Of a stretch of DNA of 64,000 bases, positions 16,926-25,790 are shown piece after piece (the first letter of the stretch is position 1; each line of letters begins with the position of its first letter). A program made the position numbers and the translations under genes. This DNA comes from Acidithiobacillus sp. YTS05 (lineage in GTDB: Bacteria > Pseudomonadota > Gammaproteobacteria > Acidithiobacillales > Acidithiobacillaceae), in the NCBI RefSeq assembly GCF_024396695.1, contig NZ_CP094359.1, positions 1,736,001 to 1,800,000 of the forward strand, written 5' to 3'. A model generated the notes under the pieces. That model searched no databases, was not told the origin of the DNA, and worked only from the letters and a program-made list of their open reading frames with translations.

Positions 16926-18364
16926 CTTATATGGATGCCTCCATTTGAGCAAGTCGACGTTCGATGTATGACGGTGAGGTCAAAGTGCTGCCTTATATCC
17001 GGCCTGTTATGCAGGAGGTTCCTGCTGGCCCTGATGAAATCCGCTGAAAGGGACCTTATCTTTATTGCGTCCTTTTTTGGGACAAGATTGATCCAGGCTC
17101 TCCCTTCCCCGGTCTGACCTGTTACGCCATCAATCGTGCCTACCTGCGCAACTGTGAAACTATAAACATGCTATTCGACTATCGTCCTGTAATCATGCGA
17201 CGGCTACCGCTATTGGCTTGTAATTCGGGTCATACTGGCGGTTTTTGGCCAGCAACGCCCAGATCGTTCGAGCCATTTTATTGGCTTGTGCTACGACGAC
17301 CACATTGTGGGGCCGCCGACAGCGTAATTTGTCGATCCAGGGATTTCGATCCCTGGTCTGGCAATTCACCACGGCTCGCGCCCCATGGGCCAATAGGGTT
17401 CGGAGATAGGTATCTCCGCGCTTGCTGATACCCAACAGGCGAATCTTCCCGCCAGTACCGGTCTGCCGTGGAACCAACCCCAAGAACGACGCGAACTCCC
17501 GGCCAGAGCGAAAGGACTTCATATCCCCTACTGTAGCCACGATAGCTGTGGCAGTGAGTAGCCCCACGCCAGGGATCGCCATCAAACGGGCCACCGCTTC
17601 CTGGTCCTTTTTCCATAGCCTCAGCCGTTTCTCTATATCGGCTATGTCTTTGTCGAATTCTGCCAGCCGCTGGATCTGACGCCGGAAGGTCTCTAGTGCC
17701 ACGGCCGATAGCCTGTCCTCCAACGTCGAGAGAGCATCGGGGATCTCCTTGAGACCTTTCTCGCGGCCTTGGGGAAGATCTATACCAAATTCATAGAGCA
17801 GCCCCCGAATCTCATTCACCTGCATGGTCCGGATCTTGACCAACTGTTCCCGCATGCGATGCAAGGCCAGAACGGACTGCTGCTCCTCGCTTTTGACGGC
17901 GACAAAGCGCATACCAGGACGCTGAACAGTTTCCCAGATCGCCGCTGCGTCTGCCGCATCGGTCTTGTTGGTCTTGACGAAAGGGCGCACAAACTGCGCC
18001 GCGATCAAGCGCACCTCGTGCCCTAGCTTGCCCAGTTCCCGCGCCCAGTAGTGGGCACTACCACAAGCTTCCATGGCGACAATGCCGGGCTCGCGGTTCA
18101 CAAAGAACTCGAGCAATTTGCCACGTCGCACTTGCTTGCGATGAATCTCGCCCGTCTCCCAATCTACCCAGTGCAACTGCATCACCCGTTTTGCCAAATC
18201 CAGCCCATAAATTGTATTCTGCATCGTGAGTCCTCCTTGACCCATTTGTGGATGAACTTCCACCTTGGCACTTTGATGCCGTTCGGTTCAAGCGAGGGCT
18301 CCCTGCCTACTCGTGGAGCTCCCCGCTGCCGATCCTATAAGGGGAGGCATCCATTACATCTTTG
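16926..18364 (-). mobile_element. IS110-family (IS1111-type) insertion sequence, copy 2
   Basis: Same 1439 bp and orientation as copy 1 at 2955-4393 (offset exactly 13971). Inverted repeats ATGGATGCCTCC are present near both ends. It is inserted in the lytic transglycosylase gene at CAAAC/CTTTG. The 267-bp stretch 16926-17192 after the transposase is the predicted guide-RNA region. Confidence 0.88.
17193..18224 (-). CDS. IS110-family DEDD transposase, copy 2
   Basis: 343 residues, identical to the copy 1 transposase in every residue. The DEDD motifs (YGLDLAK, VAMEACGS, KTDAAD) and the C-terminal Tnp_20 domain are complete, so it should be active. Start at MQNTIYG, with a good AGGAGG-type site just upstream. 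Confidence 0.92.
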   Translation of the reverse strand: MQNTIYGLDLAKRVMQLHWVDWETGEIHRKQVRRGKLLEFFVNREPGIVAMEACGSAHYWARELGKLGHEVRLIAAQFVRPFVKTNKTDAADAAAIWETVQRPGMRFVAVKSEEQQSVLALHRMREQLVKIRTMQVNEIRGLLYEFGIDLPQGREKGLKEIPDALSTLEDRLSAVALETFRRQIQRLAEFDKDIADIEKRLRLWKKDQEAVARLMAIPGVGLLTATAIVATVGDMKSFRSGREFASFLGLVPRQTGTGGKIRLLGISKRGDTYLRTLLAHGARAVVNCQTRDRNPWIDKLRCRRPHNVVVVAQANKMARTIWALLAKNRQYDPNYKPIAVAVA

Positions 18365-18552
18365 ATGGACGACTGACCCTGGCGCTGGAAGCCTATAACG
18401 CTGGACCAACAAGAATCGCCTTGCATGAACCCATACCGGCAGCATCGGTGCAGTATGCAAAAAATGTAGAAAAATGGCTACAGATGCCCGCACCTCCCCA
18501 GCGGGGGAGATACGGGCAGGATCACGCGAAGAAATTCACGACTCAGTTGTAA
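18361..18552 (+). pseudogene. 3' part of the split lytic transglycosylase
   Basis: About 63 residues beginning FDGRLTLALEAYNAGPTRI, the conserved C-terminal SLT segment with the YNAGP motif, and ending at 18552. Matches the 5' part at 16474-16925 once the IS is removed. Confidence 0.75.
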
Positions 18553-18770
18553 TAGCCAGGAGGTGGTGGAGGTGGAGGACCCGGCGGTGGCGGCGGCGGT
18601 GCTCCCGGTCCTGGTGGTGGCGGTGGCGGCGGAGGTCCATAGACACCTCCTGGACCTGGAGGTGGTGGAGAAACTTCTGCGTAACACCCCATCAGCCCCA
18701 GACTCAGACTGGCAACAACCGCCCAGCCCAGGATCCGCAGCGGTAGGCGGCTTGCTGATTTCTCGTTCAT
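18543..18770 (-). CDS. Proline-rich lipoprotein
   Basis: 75 residues from the ATG at 18770 (GAGGAG upstream). Signal segment ILGWAVVASLSLGLMGCYA with lipobox LMGC at about 26-29. The mature part is almost only Pro and Gly (PPPPPPPPGPGAPPPPPPG). Its end overlaps the convergent transglycosylase remnant by 10 bp. Likely an envelope or surface-anchored spacer; similar proline-rich proteins are encoded at 20102, 22233 and 23618. Confidence 0.7.
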   Translation of the reverse strand: MNEKSASRLPLRILGWAVVASLSLGLMGCYAEVSPPPPGPGGVYGPPPPPPPPGPGAPPPPPPGPPPPPPPGYYN

Positions 18771-18781
18771 TGCTGTTCTCC

Positions 18782-19132
18782 TCATTGTCCATACACGGAA
18801 CGATCGTACTGACGTTCGGCTTTGTACATACGGCGATAATATTTCCGTCTTGCTTTCCAGTAGCGGCGATCCTCCTTTCGTTGCCGTTTTTGCCAATGGC
18901 GCTCCCACTTCGCCTCCCGGCGATAGGCGCGCCGGGAATTTTGCGGGCTGTAGCCATACGCATACAGCTGATCAGCAGCAGGCAGAGTCCAGTTTGTCGC
19001 CGAGGTGCCATACCAAACCCCTGCCATCGCCTCGGCATTTGCTGCGGAAGGACAGGCGATGCAACCGACGAGAGCAAGGGCAATCGAGACCAAAATGGAA
19101 CGACTTGTTTTGGAATACGTACCGGTACCCAT
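18782..19132 (-). CDS. Secreted basic protein of unknown function
   Basis: 116 residues; GAGGAG before the ATG at 19132. Signal peptide ILVSIALALVGCIACPSAANA with likely cleavage after ANA. The mature half is rich in Arg, Lys, Tyr and Trp (KWERHWQKRQRKEDRRYWKA), so strongly positive. Twelve bp upstream of the proline-rich lipoprotein, hence one operon. Could bind anionic surfaces or nucleic acid outside the cell; this is speculation. Confidence 0.65.
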   Translation of the reverse strand: MGTGTYSKTSRSILVSIALALVGCIACPSAANAEAMAGVWYGTSATNWTLPAADQLYAYGYSPQNSRRAYRREAKWERHWQKRQRKEDRRYWKARRKYYRRMYKAERQYDRSVYGQ

Positions 19133-19403
19133 AATTGTGTCTCCTCTACTACATGATCAAAGCTGTCTAAGCAGAATCGATGCCAAGCCTCTTTACTCGC
19201 CAGAAATGCTCGATTTCGGCCGCGATCGGTAGTCCAACAAGGGCAACAGATGGTATGCATGAAGCCATTTTGTCTTCTGCAGGCGACAGAAATACTGCTG
19301 CCAATTCCGGGCAACGCTACCAAGCCCCTACAATGATGATATCTCGCTCTCTGGCACGGGGTTTGCTCAGGAATCCCCACAGTCGCAAAACAGGAGAAGT
19401 GCC

Positions 19404-20078
19404 ATGAAAAAGAATGAGCTGATTTCCCTCAGTATCAGCGTTGCCTTGCTATTGGCTGCAGCAAGCGCCAGTGCTTCGGTCTACTCCGCCATGAATCAAG
19501 CGGACGTGTCGGGAAATGTGCAGGGGACATCGAATCACTATGGGAATACCACCGGTGGCCTCGGGCTGCGGGGTAGCCTCTTTTCCCAGGGATTCTTCGG
19601 AACCGCCAAGTTTCGTCATCAGTTTGGCCCGGCCTTTGACGGCTACACCGGCGGCGACAGCAATACCTTTGGCTTGAAAGTAGGCTATTTGTTTCCGACA
19701 AGCCCAGTTTTGGCTGTGGGTCCATACCTTGGCTATGAATACAATCATTTTGGCGAGACGGATGCCTACGCTGGCTATCATGCCTCCCAGGCGCTCGACA
19801 ACCTTGGTGGCGGGGTATATGCGGCAGCTTCATTACCCTTTGCTAACGTGACGGGTTATCTGGGGTATCTGGGAGGTGTTTCAGAAACCAGCCATGTCAG
19901 TGGATTCCCTCCGCTCAGTTACAACCGCGCCTCCGATCTCCTGCAGATGGGGGTGAACGTCTACTATCCCTTGGTAGCCAACCTGGATTTTTATGTTGGT
20001 CTTCACGACGATGACTTTACCGAGTCTGGTGCGCCCAACCTTTTGCGGGGCGATGTCGGGATCGGAGCGGAGTTCTGA
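19404..20078 (+). CDS. Outer-membrane beta-barrel protein
   Basis: 224 residues with signal peptide (SISVALLLAAASASASVYS). The mature part has alternating strands with aromatic girdles (FFGTAKFRHQFG, FGLKVGYLFP, LAVGPYLGYEYNHFG, LDFYVGLHDDDF) and ends in Phe (GAEF), the usual outer-membrane assembly signal. Preceded by GGAGAAG. The gene at 20102 follows 23 bp later. Resembles small OmpA/OmpW-type barrels; pore function not shown. Confidence 0.75.
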   Translation: MKKNELISLSISVALLLAAASASASVYSAMNQADVSGNVQGTSNHYGNTTGGLGLRGSLFSQGFFGTAKFRHQFGPAFDGYTGGDSNTFGLKVGYLFPTSPVLAVGPYLGYEYNHFGETDAYAGYHASQALDNLGGGVYAAASLPFANVTGYLGYLGGVSETSHVSGFPPLSYNRASDLLQMGVNVYYPLVANLDFYVGLHDDDFTESGAPNLLRGDVGIGAEF

Positions 20079-20101
20079 GCAGCGAACAGAGGAGGTCTGT
20101 G

Positions 20102-20752
20102 ATGCCTCGACAGTTGAAGAAAGCAGTTTTTATAGCGCTCGCGACTTCCGCGATGGGTTTTGCGGCATCCGCTCAGGCGGATCCGTTGAACTTCAGCCTG
20201 GATTTGGGTGGACCCGGCTATGCTGTGGGGTTTTCTAACTACCCGCAGTATAGTTTCTGGACACCACCACCAGGATATGTGGAGTATTATCAGCAGCCGC
20301 TCTATGCGCAGTATCTGATGTGGTATTACTACCCGCAGTACTACTATGAGTACTATCCAGCGCCGCCACCACCCCCGCCACCGGGCGCGCCGCCACCGCC
20401 ACCGCCGCCGCCAGGGGCACCACCACCCCCGCCTCCAGGGGCCTATTTCGCGGGCTTGGGAGTGCCTCCGCCGCCACCGGCTCCTCCGGGCGCGCCGCAG
20501 CCACCGCCGGGAGGACCGCCGCCGGGAGGACCGCCGCCGGGAGGACCGCCGCCGGGAGGACCACCGCCGGGAGGACCACCGCCGGGACGACCACCGCCGG
20601 GAGGACCGCCGCCGGGAGGACCGCCGCCGGGAGGACCGCCGCCGGGAGGACCGCCGCCGGGAGGACCGCCGCCTGGAGGACCGCCGCCTGGAGGACCGCC
20701 GCCTGGAGGACCGCCACCGGGAGGACCGCCGCCGGGAGGACCGCCCAGGTAG
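20102..20752 (+). CDS. Secreted proline/tyrosine-rich repeat protein
   Basis: 216 residues from the ATG at 20102 (GAGGAGG upstream). Signal peptide FIALATSAMGFAASAQADP. A tyrosine-rich part follows (MWYYYPQYYYEYYP), then poly-Pro and 16 tandem PPPGG units, one of them PPPGR. The repeat is low-complexity and probably an extended, disordered stalk. The DNA repeat can slip, so length may vary between strains. Sits in a run of envelope protein genes; role unknown. Confidence 0.75.
   Translation: MPRQLKKAVFIALATSAMGFAASAQADPLNFSLDLGGPGYAVGFSNYPQYSFWTPPPGYVEYYQQPLYAQYLMWYYYPQYYYEYYPAPPPPPPPGAPPPPPPPPGAPPPPPPGAYFAGLGVPPPPPAPPGAPQPPPGGPPPGGPPPGGPPPGGPPPGGPPPGRPPPGGPPPGGPPPGGPPPGGPPPGGPPPGGPPPGGPPPGGPPPGGPPPGGPPR
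20501..20740 (+). repeat. 15-bp tandem repeat, 16 units, inside the proline-rich gene
   Basis: Unit CCGCCGCCGGGAGGA with third-base variants, encoding PPPGG. Continuous from 20501 to 20740, in frame throughout. Blocks of identical units suggest recent slippage. Confidence 0.9.
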
Positions 20753-20812
20753 TTCATTCTGTCTGCCTCCACGCCATAGCAAGCCGTGGGGGCATTTTCT
20801 TTGAGAGAAAAT

Positions 20813-21472
20813 ATGGAGATCAAAACCCACCGTTTTCGTCATCAACGCTGCACTGGACTTGCTGCGACTTTGTGCCTGTGCTTGGCTCTCGGGTGTGCCA
20901 ATGCCTCTGCACACGTGATCACCTCATCGCGTTTAGCTTGTCACTGGCTTGCCAAAGAGTCCCTGCAGCTCTCATCCACTGATCACCAGATTTTTGGGGA
21001 AGCGCAAAAATTATCCGGAAATAGGACCAACATCTTTCTGGCTCCTGCCAAAGCAATCAGCAAGGTCGCCCATATTCCAGATGCCCCCTACCTCACCGCT
21101 ATTGCCGGCAAACAGGATCGCTGCGTAGCAGTCAGTCCTGCGTGGTTTACTCCGTTGCGCGCAAACGAGAAGCTGTGGCTCTTGCTAGTCGGAATTGGTG
21201 TCCTACAACATCACCACACCTATCAGATGATGCTTTCGGCTGCCGAGCATCCGCCGTCAGGGATATTCTCCGGACTCGCTCGCTGGTGGGGACGAAGAAC
21301 AGCAGACCACGCTATCCTCTCCTCAGAAAGGCAGGCGACGCAGTGGTTACCAGCCGACCAACGAAGTTCTGCGAAAGCCGCCCTGGTTCGCTTGCAAACG
21401 TTACCAGCCTTTGCCTCTGATCATTGGCTACCCTCGGTAGCGGCACAGACGCGTGCGGCCCAACAAGGATAA
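20813..21472 (+). CDS. Secreted protein of unknown function
   Basis: 219 residues from the ATG at 20813 (an in-frame ATG at 20786 has no better site). Signal segment LAATLCLCLALGCANASAHV. The mature part contains LRANEKLWLLLVGIGVLQHHHTYQMML and a basic stretch. The His-rich HHHTYQ could bind metal. Its stop overlaps the start of the DedA gene (TAATG), so the two are coupled. Family not recognised. Confidence 0.6.
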   Translation: MEIKTHRFRHQRCTGLAATLCLCLALGCANASAHVITSSRLACHWLAKESLQLSSTDHQIFGEAQKLSGNRTNIFLAPAKAISKVAHIPDAPYLTAIAGKQDRCVAVSPAWFTPLRANEKLWLLLVGIGVLQHHHTYQMMLSAAEHPPSGIFSGLARWWGRRTADHAILSSERQATQWLPADQRSSAKAALVRLQTLPAFASDHWLPSVAAQTRAAQQG

Positions 21473-22020
21473 TGACGATGATGCAATGGCTTCAGCATGA
21501 AGGGCTAGCGTATCTCCAGGAGCTGCATGCGACAGTGCAGGCTGGAGCGGGGGTGATTCGGCAGTATGGCGTCTGGATGGTGTTTGGAAGCCTGTTCATT
21601 GAGAGTGCGGGTGTCATTTTTGCCCCGGGAGAAACCTTCTTGATTGCAGCTGGGTTCCTGGCGGCGCAAGGAACCTTGAACCTCGAGCTACTGTTTCTGT
21701 TAGCGGTAGCAGGTACCTCTCTGGGATGGTTTTTTGCGTATTTTCTTGGCGAGAAGATTGGCATTTCTTGGCTACGGAGACATGGTAAATGGATCGGGGT
21801 GACGCCTGATCGGTTGTTGAAAACGCACCGCTTCTTGAAAAAATACGGCAGCGTGGTGGTGCTCTTTGGGCGCTTTGTCGTGCCACTTCGCCAGCTCCAA
21901 GGGTACATTTCTGGATCTGCGGAATCCTCCTTCCGGGATTTCTACCTATGGAATCTTCTCGGCGCAACTGCATGGGTGGGCTTCTGGGGCGGTGCAGGCT
22001 ATCTTCTTGGATTGTTGTAG
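21472..22020 (+). CDS. DedA-family membrane protein
   Basis: 182 residues, several membrane spans. The family signature is present: FIESAGVIFAPGETFLIAAG with the acidic residues, FFAYFLGEKIG, then GRFVVPLRQLQGYISGSAES and a final GYLLGLL helix. DedA/VTT proteins move lipids, mainly undecaprenyl phosphate or phospholipids, across the inner membrane and support proton-gradient homeostasis. Here it is coupled to a secreted protein gene, among envelope cargo genes. An accessory copy could help an acidophile envelope, by inference. Confidence 0.88.
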   Translation: MTMMQWLQHEGLAYLQELHATVQAGAGVIRQYGVWMVFGSLFIESAGVIFAPGETFLIAAGFLAAQGTLNLELLFLLAVAGTSLGWFFAYFLGEKIGISWLRRHGKWIGVTPDRLLKTHRFLKKYGSVVVLFGRFVVPLRQLQGYISGSAESSFRDFYLWNLLGATAWVGFWGGAGYLLGLL

Positions 22021-22232
22021 TGTTGGGTGCGTGGTTGATAAACGACAACCCTATTGATCAATGATTTTCGAGCTGGTAGCGCCAGTGGACTCTCCAGATG
22101 CCTCGTGAAAGAGATCGGCTGTCGCCATTTTCCTACATGTCCCTCGGATTGCTCCAGCAAAATCGGGCGGTGAAGAGTTGGCAAGGTTTGTGCTTGGGGG
22201 TAACTGCCGAACATCAAAAAGGAGTCTCGACG

Positions 22233-22748
22233 ATGAATCGAATACTGAAAACCGCAATGCTGGGGTTGAGTTTGTCTTTATTGGCTGGCTATGCCGATGC
22301 GGCGCTTCCTCCGCCTCCGCCACCGAGTGGGACAGCTCCTGCTCCGGAGACCCCGCCACCGCCCCCAGCGCCTGGGACGACGGCACCACAACCAACTGCC
22401 CCTGCTCCAGGAGGCGCTGCACCCCTACCGGCGCCGTCTGGCCCCGCCCCGGCACCAGTCACGCCAGCCTATCCCTATGCAGCGACTCCAGCGCAGCCCA
22501 ATGGACCAGGGACTCCCGCTACGCCAGCCACACCCGGCAACCCTCAGGCGTACAACCAGGTCATGCAGCATCGTCGCGGGTATGACGACAATGCGGGAAT
22601 GATGCACGGCCATCACTTCGGACCTGGGCCGATGCGTCCGAGCATGATGGCCCGTCCAATGGTTATGCGACCGAATATCGAGCGTCCGAACATCGAGCGC
22701 CCAAACATTGAAAGGCCGCATATCCAGGTTCCTCACTTCAATCACTGA
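22233..22748 (+). CDS. Secreted proline/alanine-rich protein
   Basis: 171 residues from the ATG at 22233 (AAAGGAG upstream; the open frame reaches back further without a ribosome site). Signal peptide TAMLGLSLSLLAGYADAALP. The mature part is Pro/Ala/Thr-rich, then His/Met-rich (MMHGHHFGPGPMRPSMMARP), and ends with an RPNIE repeat (RPNIERPNIERPNIERPHIQ). The His/Met segment could bind copper or other metals; not proven. Confidence 0.65.
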   Translation: MNRILKTAMLGLSLSLLAGYADAALPPPPPPSGTAPAPETPPPPPAPGTTAPQPTAPAPGGAAPLPAPSGPAPAPVTPAYPYAATPAQPNGPGTPATPATPGNPQAYNQVMQHRRGYDDNAGMMHGHHFGPGPMRPSMMARPMVMRPNIERPNIERPNIERPHIQVPHFNH

Positions 22749-22802
22749 GGCTAGCCCATCATCCAGGAGAGCAATCTCCTGGATACCCTACAAAGGACAT
22801 CC

Positions 22803-23594
22803 ATGAGAACAAAGAGGATAACCACCGCCTGTTTGCTGGTACTGATCCCAGGCCTGGAGGGTACAGCCAACGCTACCAGTCAATTTACCATTGGCGACTT
22901 GCCGGCTTTCTATCAGGGCTCTTTCGGGACGAACAGCACCCTGAATATTTTCTACAATTCGACGTACCTGCAGTACCAGAACTCTACCTTGCGGTTGAAG
23001 CTTACGGTTCCTGAACTTTCCGTATCGGGGCTACCCAACGGAGCCACCTTGTCGGGTGGTGGGATTGCCAGCCGTGGCAAGCAGAGTACGGGCACCCATA
23101 GTGCCAGCGGCATTGGGGACATCTGGCTGGCTGCCCATTACACCGCCATCTCCAACCAGGGTATTGTCCCGTCGGTCGTGCCTTTTGTGAAAGTGAAATT
23201 TGGCACAGCATCTGCCTCCCAGGGCTTGGGAACGGGAAGAAACGACTATGAGTTTGGCGTGGGTCTTGACGACAACATCGGGCCCCGCATCTTCCCCTTC
23301 CTGCACGTGGCCTACCGCATCGTTGGCAATCCGCCGGGTGACGATCTGCAGAATATCTGGACCTACAACATCGGTTCGAGCTTTGAGGTCAATTCTAGGA
23401 ACATCCTGACGGGTATGTTCGCGGGGGCCCAATCGGAGCAGCCCGGATACAACGGGCCGGCAGATTTGATCGTCGCCTGGAACTACAACGTGACTACGTC
23501 TGGTTCTGGTTTTCAGGTGTTTGTAGACAAGGGACTCAGCAACGGGAGCCCGGACTATGGCATTGGGATCGGTGCGCAGTACGTTTTTTCCTGA
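22803..23594 (+). CDS. Outer-membrane protein, MetA-pathway/transporter-like barrel
   Basis: 263 residues; AAAGGA before the ATG. Signal peptide to about ANA(24). Strands such as GIGDIWLAAHYTAI, VVPFVKVKFGTASA, NDYEFGVGLDDNIG and a final Phe-Ser resemble the PF13557 (phenol MetA degradation) family of putative outer-membrane transporters. Substrate unknown. 54 bp after the proline-rich gene and 23 bp before the next secreted one, so probably co-transcribed. Confidence 0.7.
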   Translation: MRTKRITTACLLVLIPGLEGTANATSQFTIGDLPAFYQGSFGTNSTLNIFYNSTYLQYQNSTLRLKLTVPELSVSGLPNGATLSGGGIASRGKQSTGTHSASGIGDIWLAAHYTAISNQGIVPSVVPFVKVKFGTASASQGLGTGRNDYEFGVGLDDNIGPRIFPFLHVAYRIVGNPPGDDLQNIWTYNIGSSFEVNSRNILTGMFAGAQSEQPGYNGPADLIVAWNYNVTTSGSGFQVFVDKGLSNGSPDYGIGIGAQYVFS

Positions 23595-23617
23595 CTGGTT
23601 GAACAGGAGGTGCTTTG

Positions 23618-23941
23618 ATGAAAGCAAGAACCAAGAGAAGTTTGCTCGCCGTGCTGGCCGCCAGCGTGTTTTTAGCGTGTGCTACTGGCGCCTATGCTGA
23701 CGATGACGATGGGCTAGGTGTTACCCTTGGATTGGCGTTACCAGGCCTCAGCGCAGAGGTAAGCAATCAAGGCGCGTATTACGCGGCTCCTGGGTACTAT
23801 GCGCCTCCACCACCGGTGGTGTACGCACCACCCCCGCCCCCACCGCCTCCAGCGGTGGTATACGAGCCAGCCGCACCAGTTTATTACGCTCCAGGTCCTA
23901 GGCGGGGACCACCGCCATGGGCCGGTGTTTGGCGGCACTGA
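23618..23941 (+). CDS. Small secreted proline/tyrosine-rich protein
   Basis: 107 residues from the ATG at 23618 (GGAGG upstream). Signal peptide SLLAVLAASVFLACATGAYA, an acidic cluster DDDDG, then Pro/Tyr-rich repeats (YYAPPPPVVYAPPPPPPP). Same style as 20102 and 22233. Probably a structural or surface-linked protein. Confidence 0.65.
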   Translation: MKARTKRSLLAVLAASVFLACATGAYADDDDGLGVTLGLALPGLSAEVSNQGAYYAAPGYYAPPPPVVYAPPPPPPPPAVVYEPAAPVYYAPGPRRGPPPWAGVWRH

Positions 23942-24006
23942 GAGTGACGCAGCACCCATATCATAGGACTTTGAATCCAGTCTTGTGATAAGGAGGCCGC
24001 AAGGCT

Positions 24007-24768
24007 ATGCTCTGGAAGAATATTGGAATATCAGATGCAGCGCGCGAAGTTAGCAAGTTCGTTGTACTGTTCCTGATGGCTCTTATCCCGGAGGCGTTCG
24101 CCTCCGGAAAGATACCGGTACGCGATGAGATATCGCCCACCATGCCACCAAGCATCCATCAGGCAATTCCCTCAAAATTACGATTCGGATTACGAAATCT
24201 GATAACCACTCCATTTCATTTCCAGATTAACATCTCTAGCACCTTTTTTCCCGCAAGTATTTCTGCCAAGGGCGCTGTAGACCCGCAAAATAGAGAAACT
24301 GAAGCTACAGCACAAACGTACTTTCTCGGCGGCATCTCCGCTAGCGCGAGCACCATAACAATCGGAAATCACACGTGGTATCGAACGTCTCCACCTGGAG
24401 GAGGCTATCAAGAAGGAATATTGCCTATTCATATCCCCAGATCAATTCCTTGGCACGAAATTCTTCCTTACCTTACCAATATAGAAGAAATTTCGGGAGC
24501 TGGGATAGATGGAAAAGAGGCGAGTGCTTATCGCTTCAATATTAGCCAGCCAGGATTGAATTTCATTGCGCGCGAAGATTCTTCTCTGCCAATAGGAACA
24601 ATACAAAGCGCACATGGAACAATTTATCTGCAAAAATCAGAACCATATCTACCAATAGAGGCTATTTTAAAAGAGTCAGTCACAATTGATGGTCTCCAAT
24701 ACCCTCTACTGGAGATCGTACACTATCGAGACTGGGGAGAGCCAATATTCCTCAATCCGCCGGGCTGA
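24007..24768 (+). CDS. Secreted protein of unknown function
   Basis: 253 residues. N-terminal hydrophobic segment FVVLFLMALIPEAFAS is a likely signal peptide. The mature part is beta-rich (FHFQINISSTFFPASI, TYFLGGISASASTITIG). Base composition is more AT-rich than its neighbours, suggesting a separate origin. Start chosen at the first ATG after GGAGG; no family recognised. Confidence 0.55.
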   Translation: MLWKNIGISDAAREVSKFVVLFLMALIPEAFASGKIPVRDEISPTMPPSIHQAIPSKLRFGLRNLITTPFHFQINISSTFFPASISAKGAVDPQNRETEATAQTYFLGGISASASTITIGNHTWYRTSPPGGGYQEGILPIHIPRSIPWHEILPYLTNIEEISGAGIDGKEASAYRFNISQPGLNFIAREDSSLPIGTIQSAHGTIYLQKSEPYLPIEAILKESVTIDGLQYPLLEIVHYRDWGEPIFLNPPG

Positions 24769-24904
24769 CAGAAACAGACATTTTCTAAAAAATCGGATAC
24801 CGTCGAATGACTGCTTCCGCTGCACACCTGTCGTTGCTCTCCTTTCTCAGCGTTTCTCCGGGCGAGTAGTAGCGAATTTTTAGGATCATACAACCGCGAG
24901 AAGG

Positions 24905-24956
24905 GAATGCAAGATAAAGGGTGCATGGGAAAGCTATACCATTTCCATGCAGGCCA
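24905..24956 (+). repeat. Leader repeat, copy 2
   Basis: Near-identical to 1384-1437 (minus): GAATGCAAGATAAAGGG, GTGCATGG, one mismatch, AAAGCTATACCATTT. It ends about 80 bp before the small gene at 25035. The repeat breaks down after GGCCA. Confidence 0.6.
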
Positions 24957-25034
24957 ATGGCGACGGTGGTTTTGTTCCCGTGCTTGCGGCTTGTATTGTC
25001 ATGGGTACCGCCTCGTTGAGGGACAGGGGGTGCA

Positions 25035-25211
25035 ATGCGATCAGCGACTGCCGTGCCCAGCACATTCGGTCCTGGTGACATCTGGCGCAGTCCGCAGCCG
25101 GAGATTCTTGTGGTGGACTCGATGTTGGAAAGCTACGGCAACGCCTTAGGCATGCTCTGGGCTGCGCATGATGCAAGGAGTGGCAACCCCTGCCCCGCCA
25201 TCCCTCACTAG
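25035..25211 (+). CDS. Small 58-residue protein
   Basis: Reads MRSATAVPSTFGPGDIWRSP, then a segment PEILVVDSMLESYGNALGML and ends PCPAIPH. AGGGGG is placed 5 bases before the ATG. The duplicated leader with GCTATACC lies upstream, parallel to the arrangement before 941-1285. The codon pattern looks real, but no family is recognised and the gene is short. Confidence 0.5.
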   Translation: MRSATAVPSTFGPGDIWRSPQPEILVVDSMLESYGNALGMLWAAHDARSGNPCPAIPH

Positions 25212-25790
25212 CCAAAACTAACGGGATGCGAGGCCACCCCCGTCATCTCTCCGGTATTGGGGATCCCCGGAGAAAGGCATTCCAGAACCGGTCGTTGTAA
25301 TCCTGCTTTGCTGGTGGCTTCGTTTTTTTTCGGGGCATCGCCTACAACACCACCATCATCGCCCAGGCGCCGTCCCGAGCGCTAAATATACTGGGCTAAT
25401 CCAAAAGGTAGCATGGCCGGCGCGTATCGCGCTATGATTTGACAGTATGGTATGCCAACAATATAGTGTGGCTTATCAATGAAATCACATGGAAAGGCAA
25501 CCGTTAATTCAGGAAGTGAGTAGCTTCAGATGCTTGTTTGGTAGTGGTACATGGGGTCACATGCTCAGCAACCCTACAATCATCGCCTTGCTCGTAGACA
25601 TGCCGCGACAGAAAAAACGAAAGGATCGGTACATCATACCTCGCCCTTCGGTGGTCTCTCCGCAACTTTTATGTATTATGATGTTATTTTATAGCACCCC
25701 GCATGAGGTACACGTAGTTAGGTTGGGCCGTAACATTGCGTGCAATGCTGCGCTATTGGCACTTTTGAATTCATTTTAGGCTCCTCATAT
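25212..25790. other. Non-coding stretch, AT-rich in its second half
   Basis: No convincing gene. CTCCGG and CCGGAG flank GGGGATCCCC around 25240-25265, a possible hairpin without a T-run. The part from about 25400 is AT-rich and continues into the nucleotidase gene. Short open frames here lack ribosome sites. Confidence 0.4.

Noticed and set aside
2955..18364. Composite transposon bounded by the two IS110-type copies
   Set aside because: IS110-family elements do not form classical composite transposons, and each copy splits a different gene at its own target.
20501..20740. CRISPR-like array
   Set aside because: The repeat is contiguous, without spacers, and encodes PPPGG in frame.
20003..20914. 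Arg/Ser-rich and Gly-rich frames opposite the proline-rich gene
   Set aside because: They arise from the repeated GC-rich units read on other frames; only the plus frame has a signal peptide and ribosome site.
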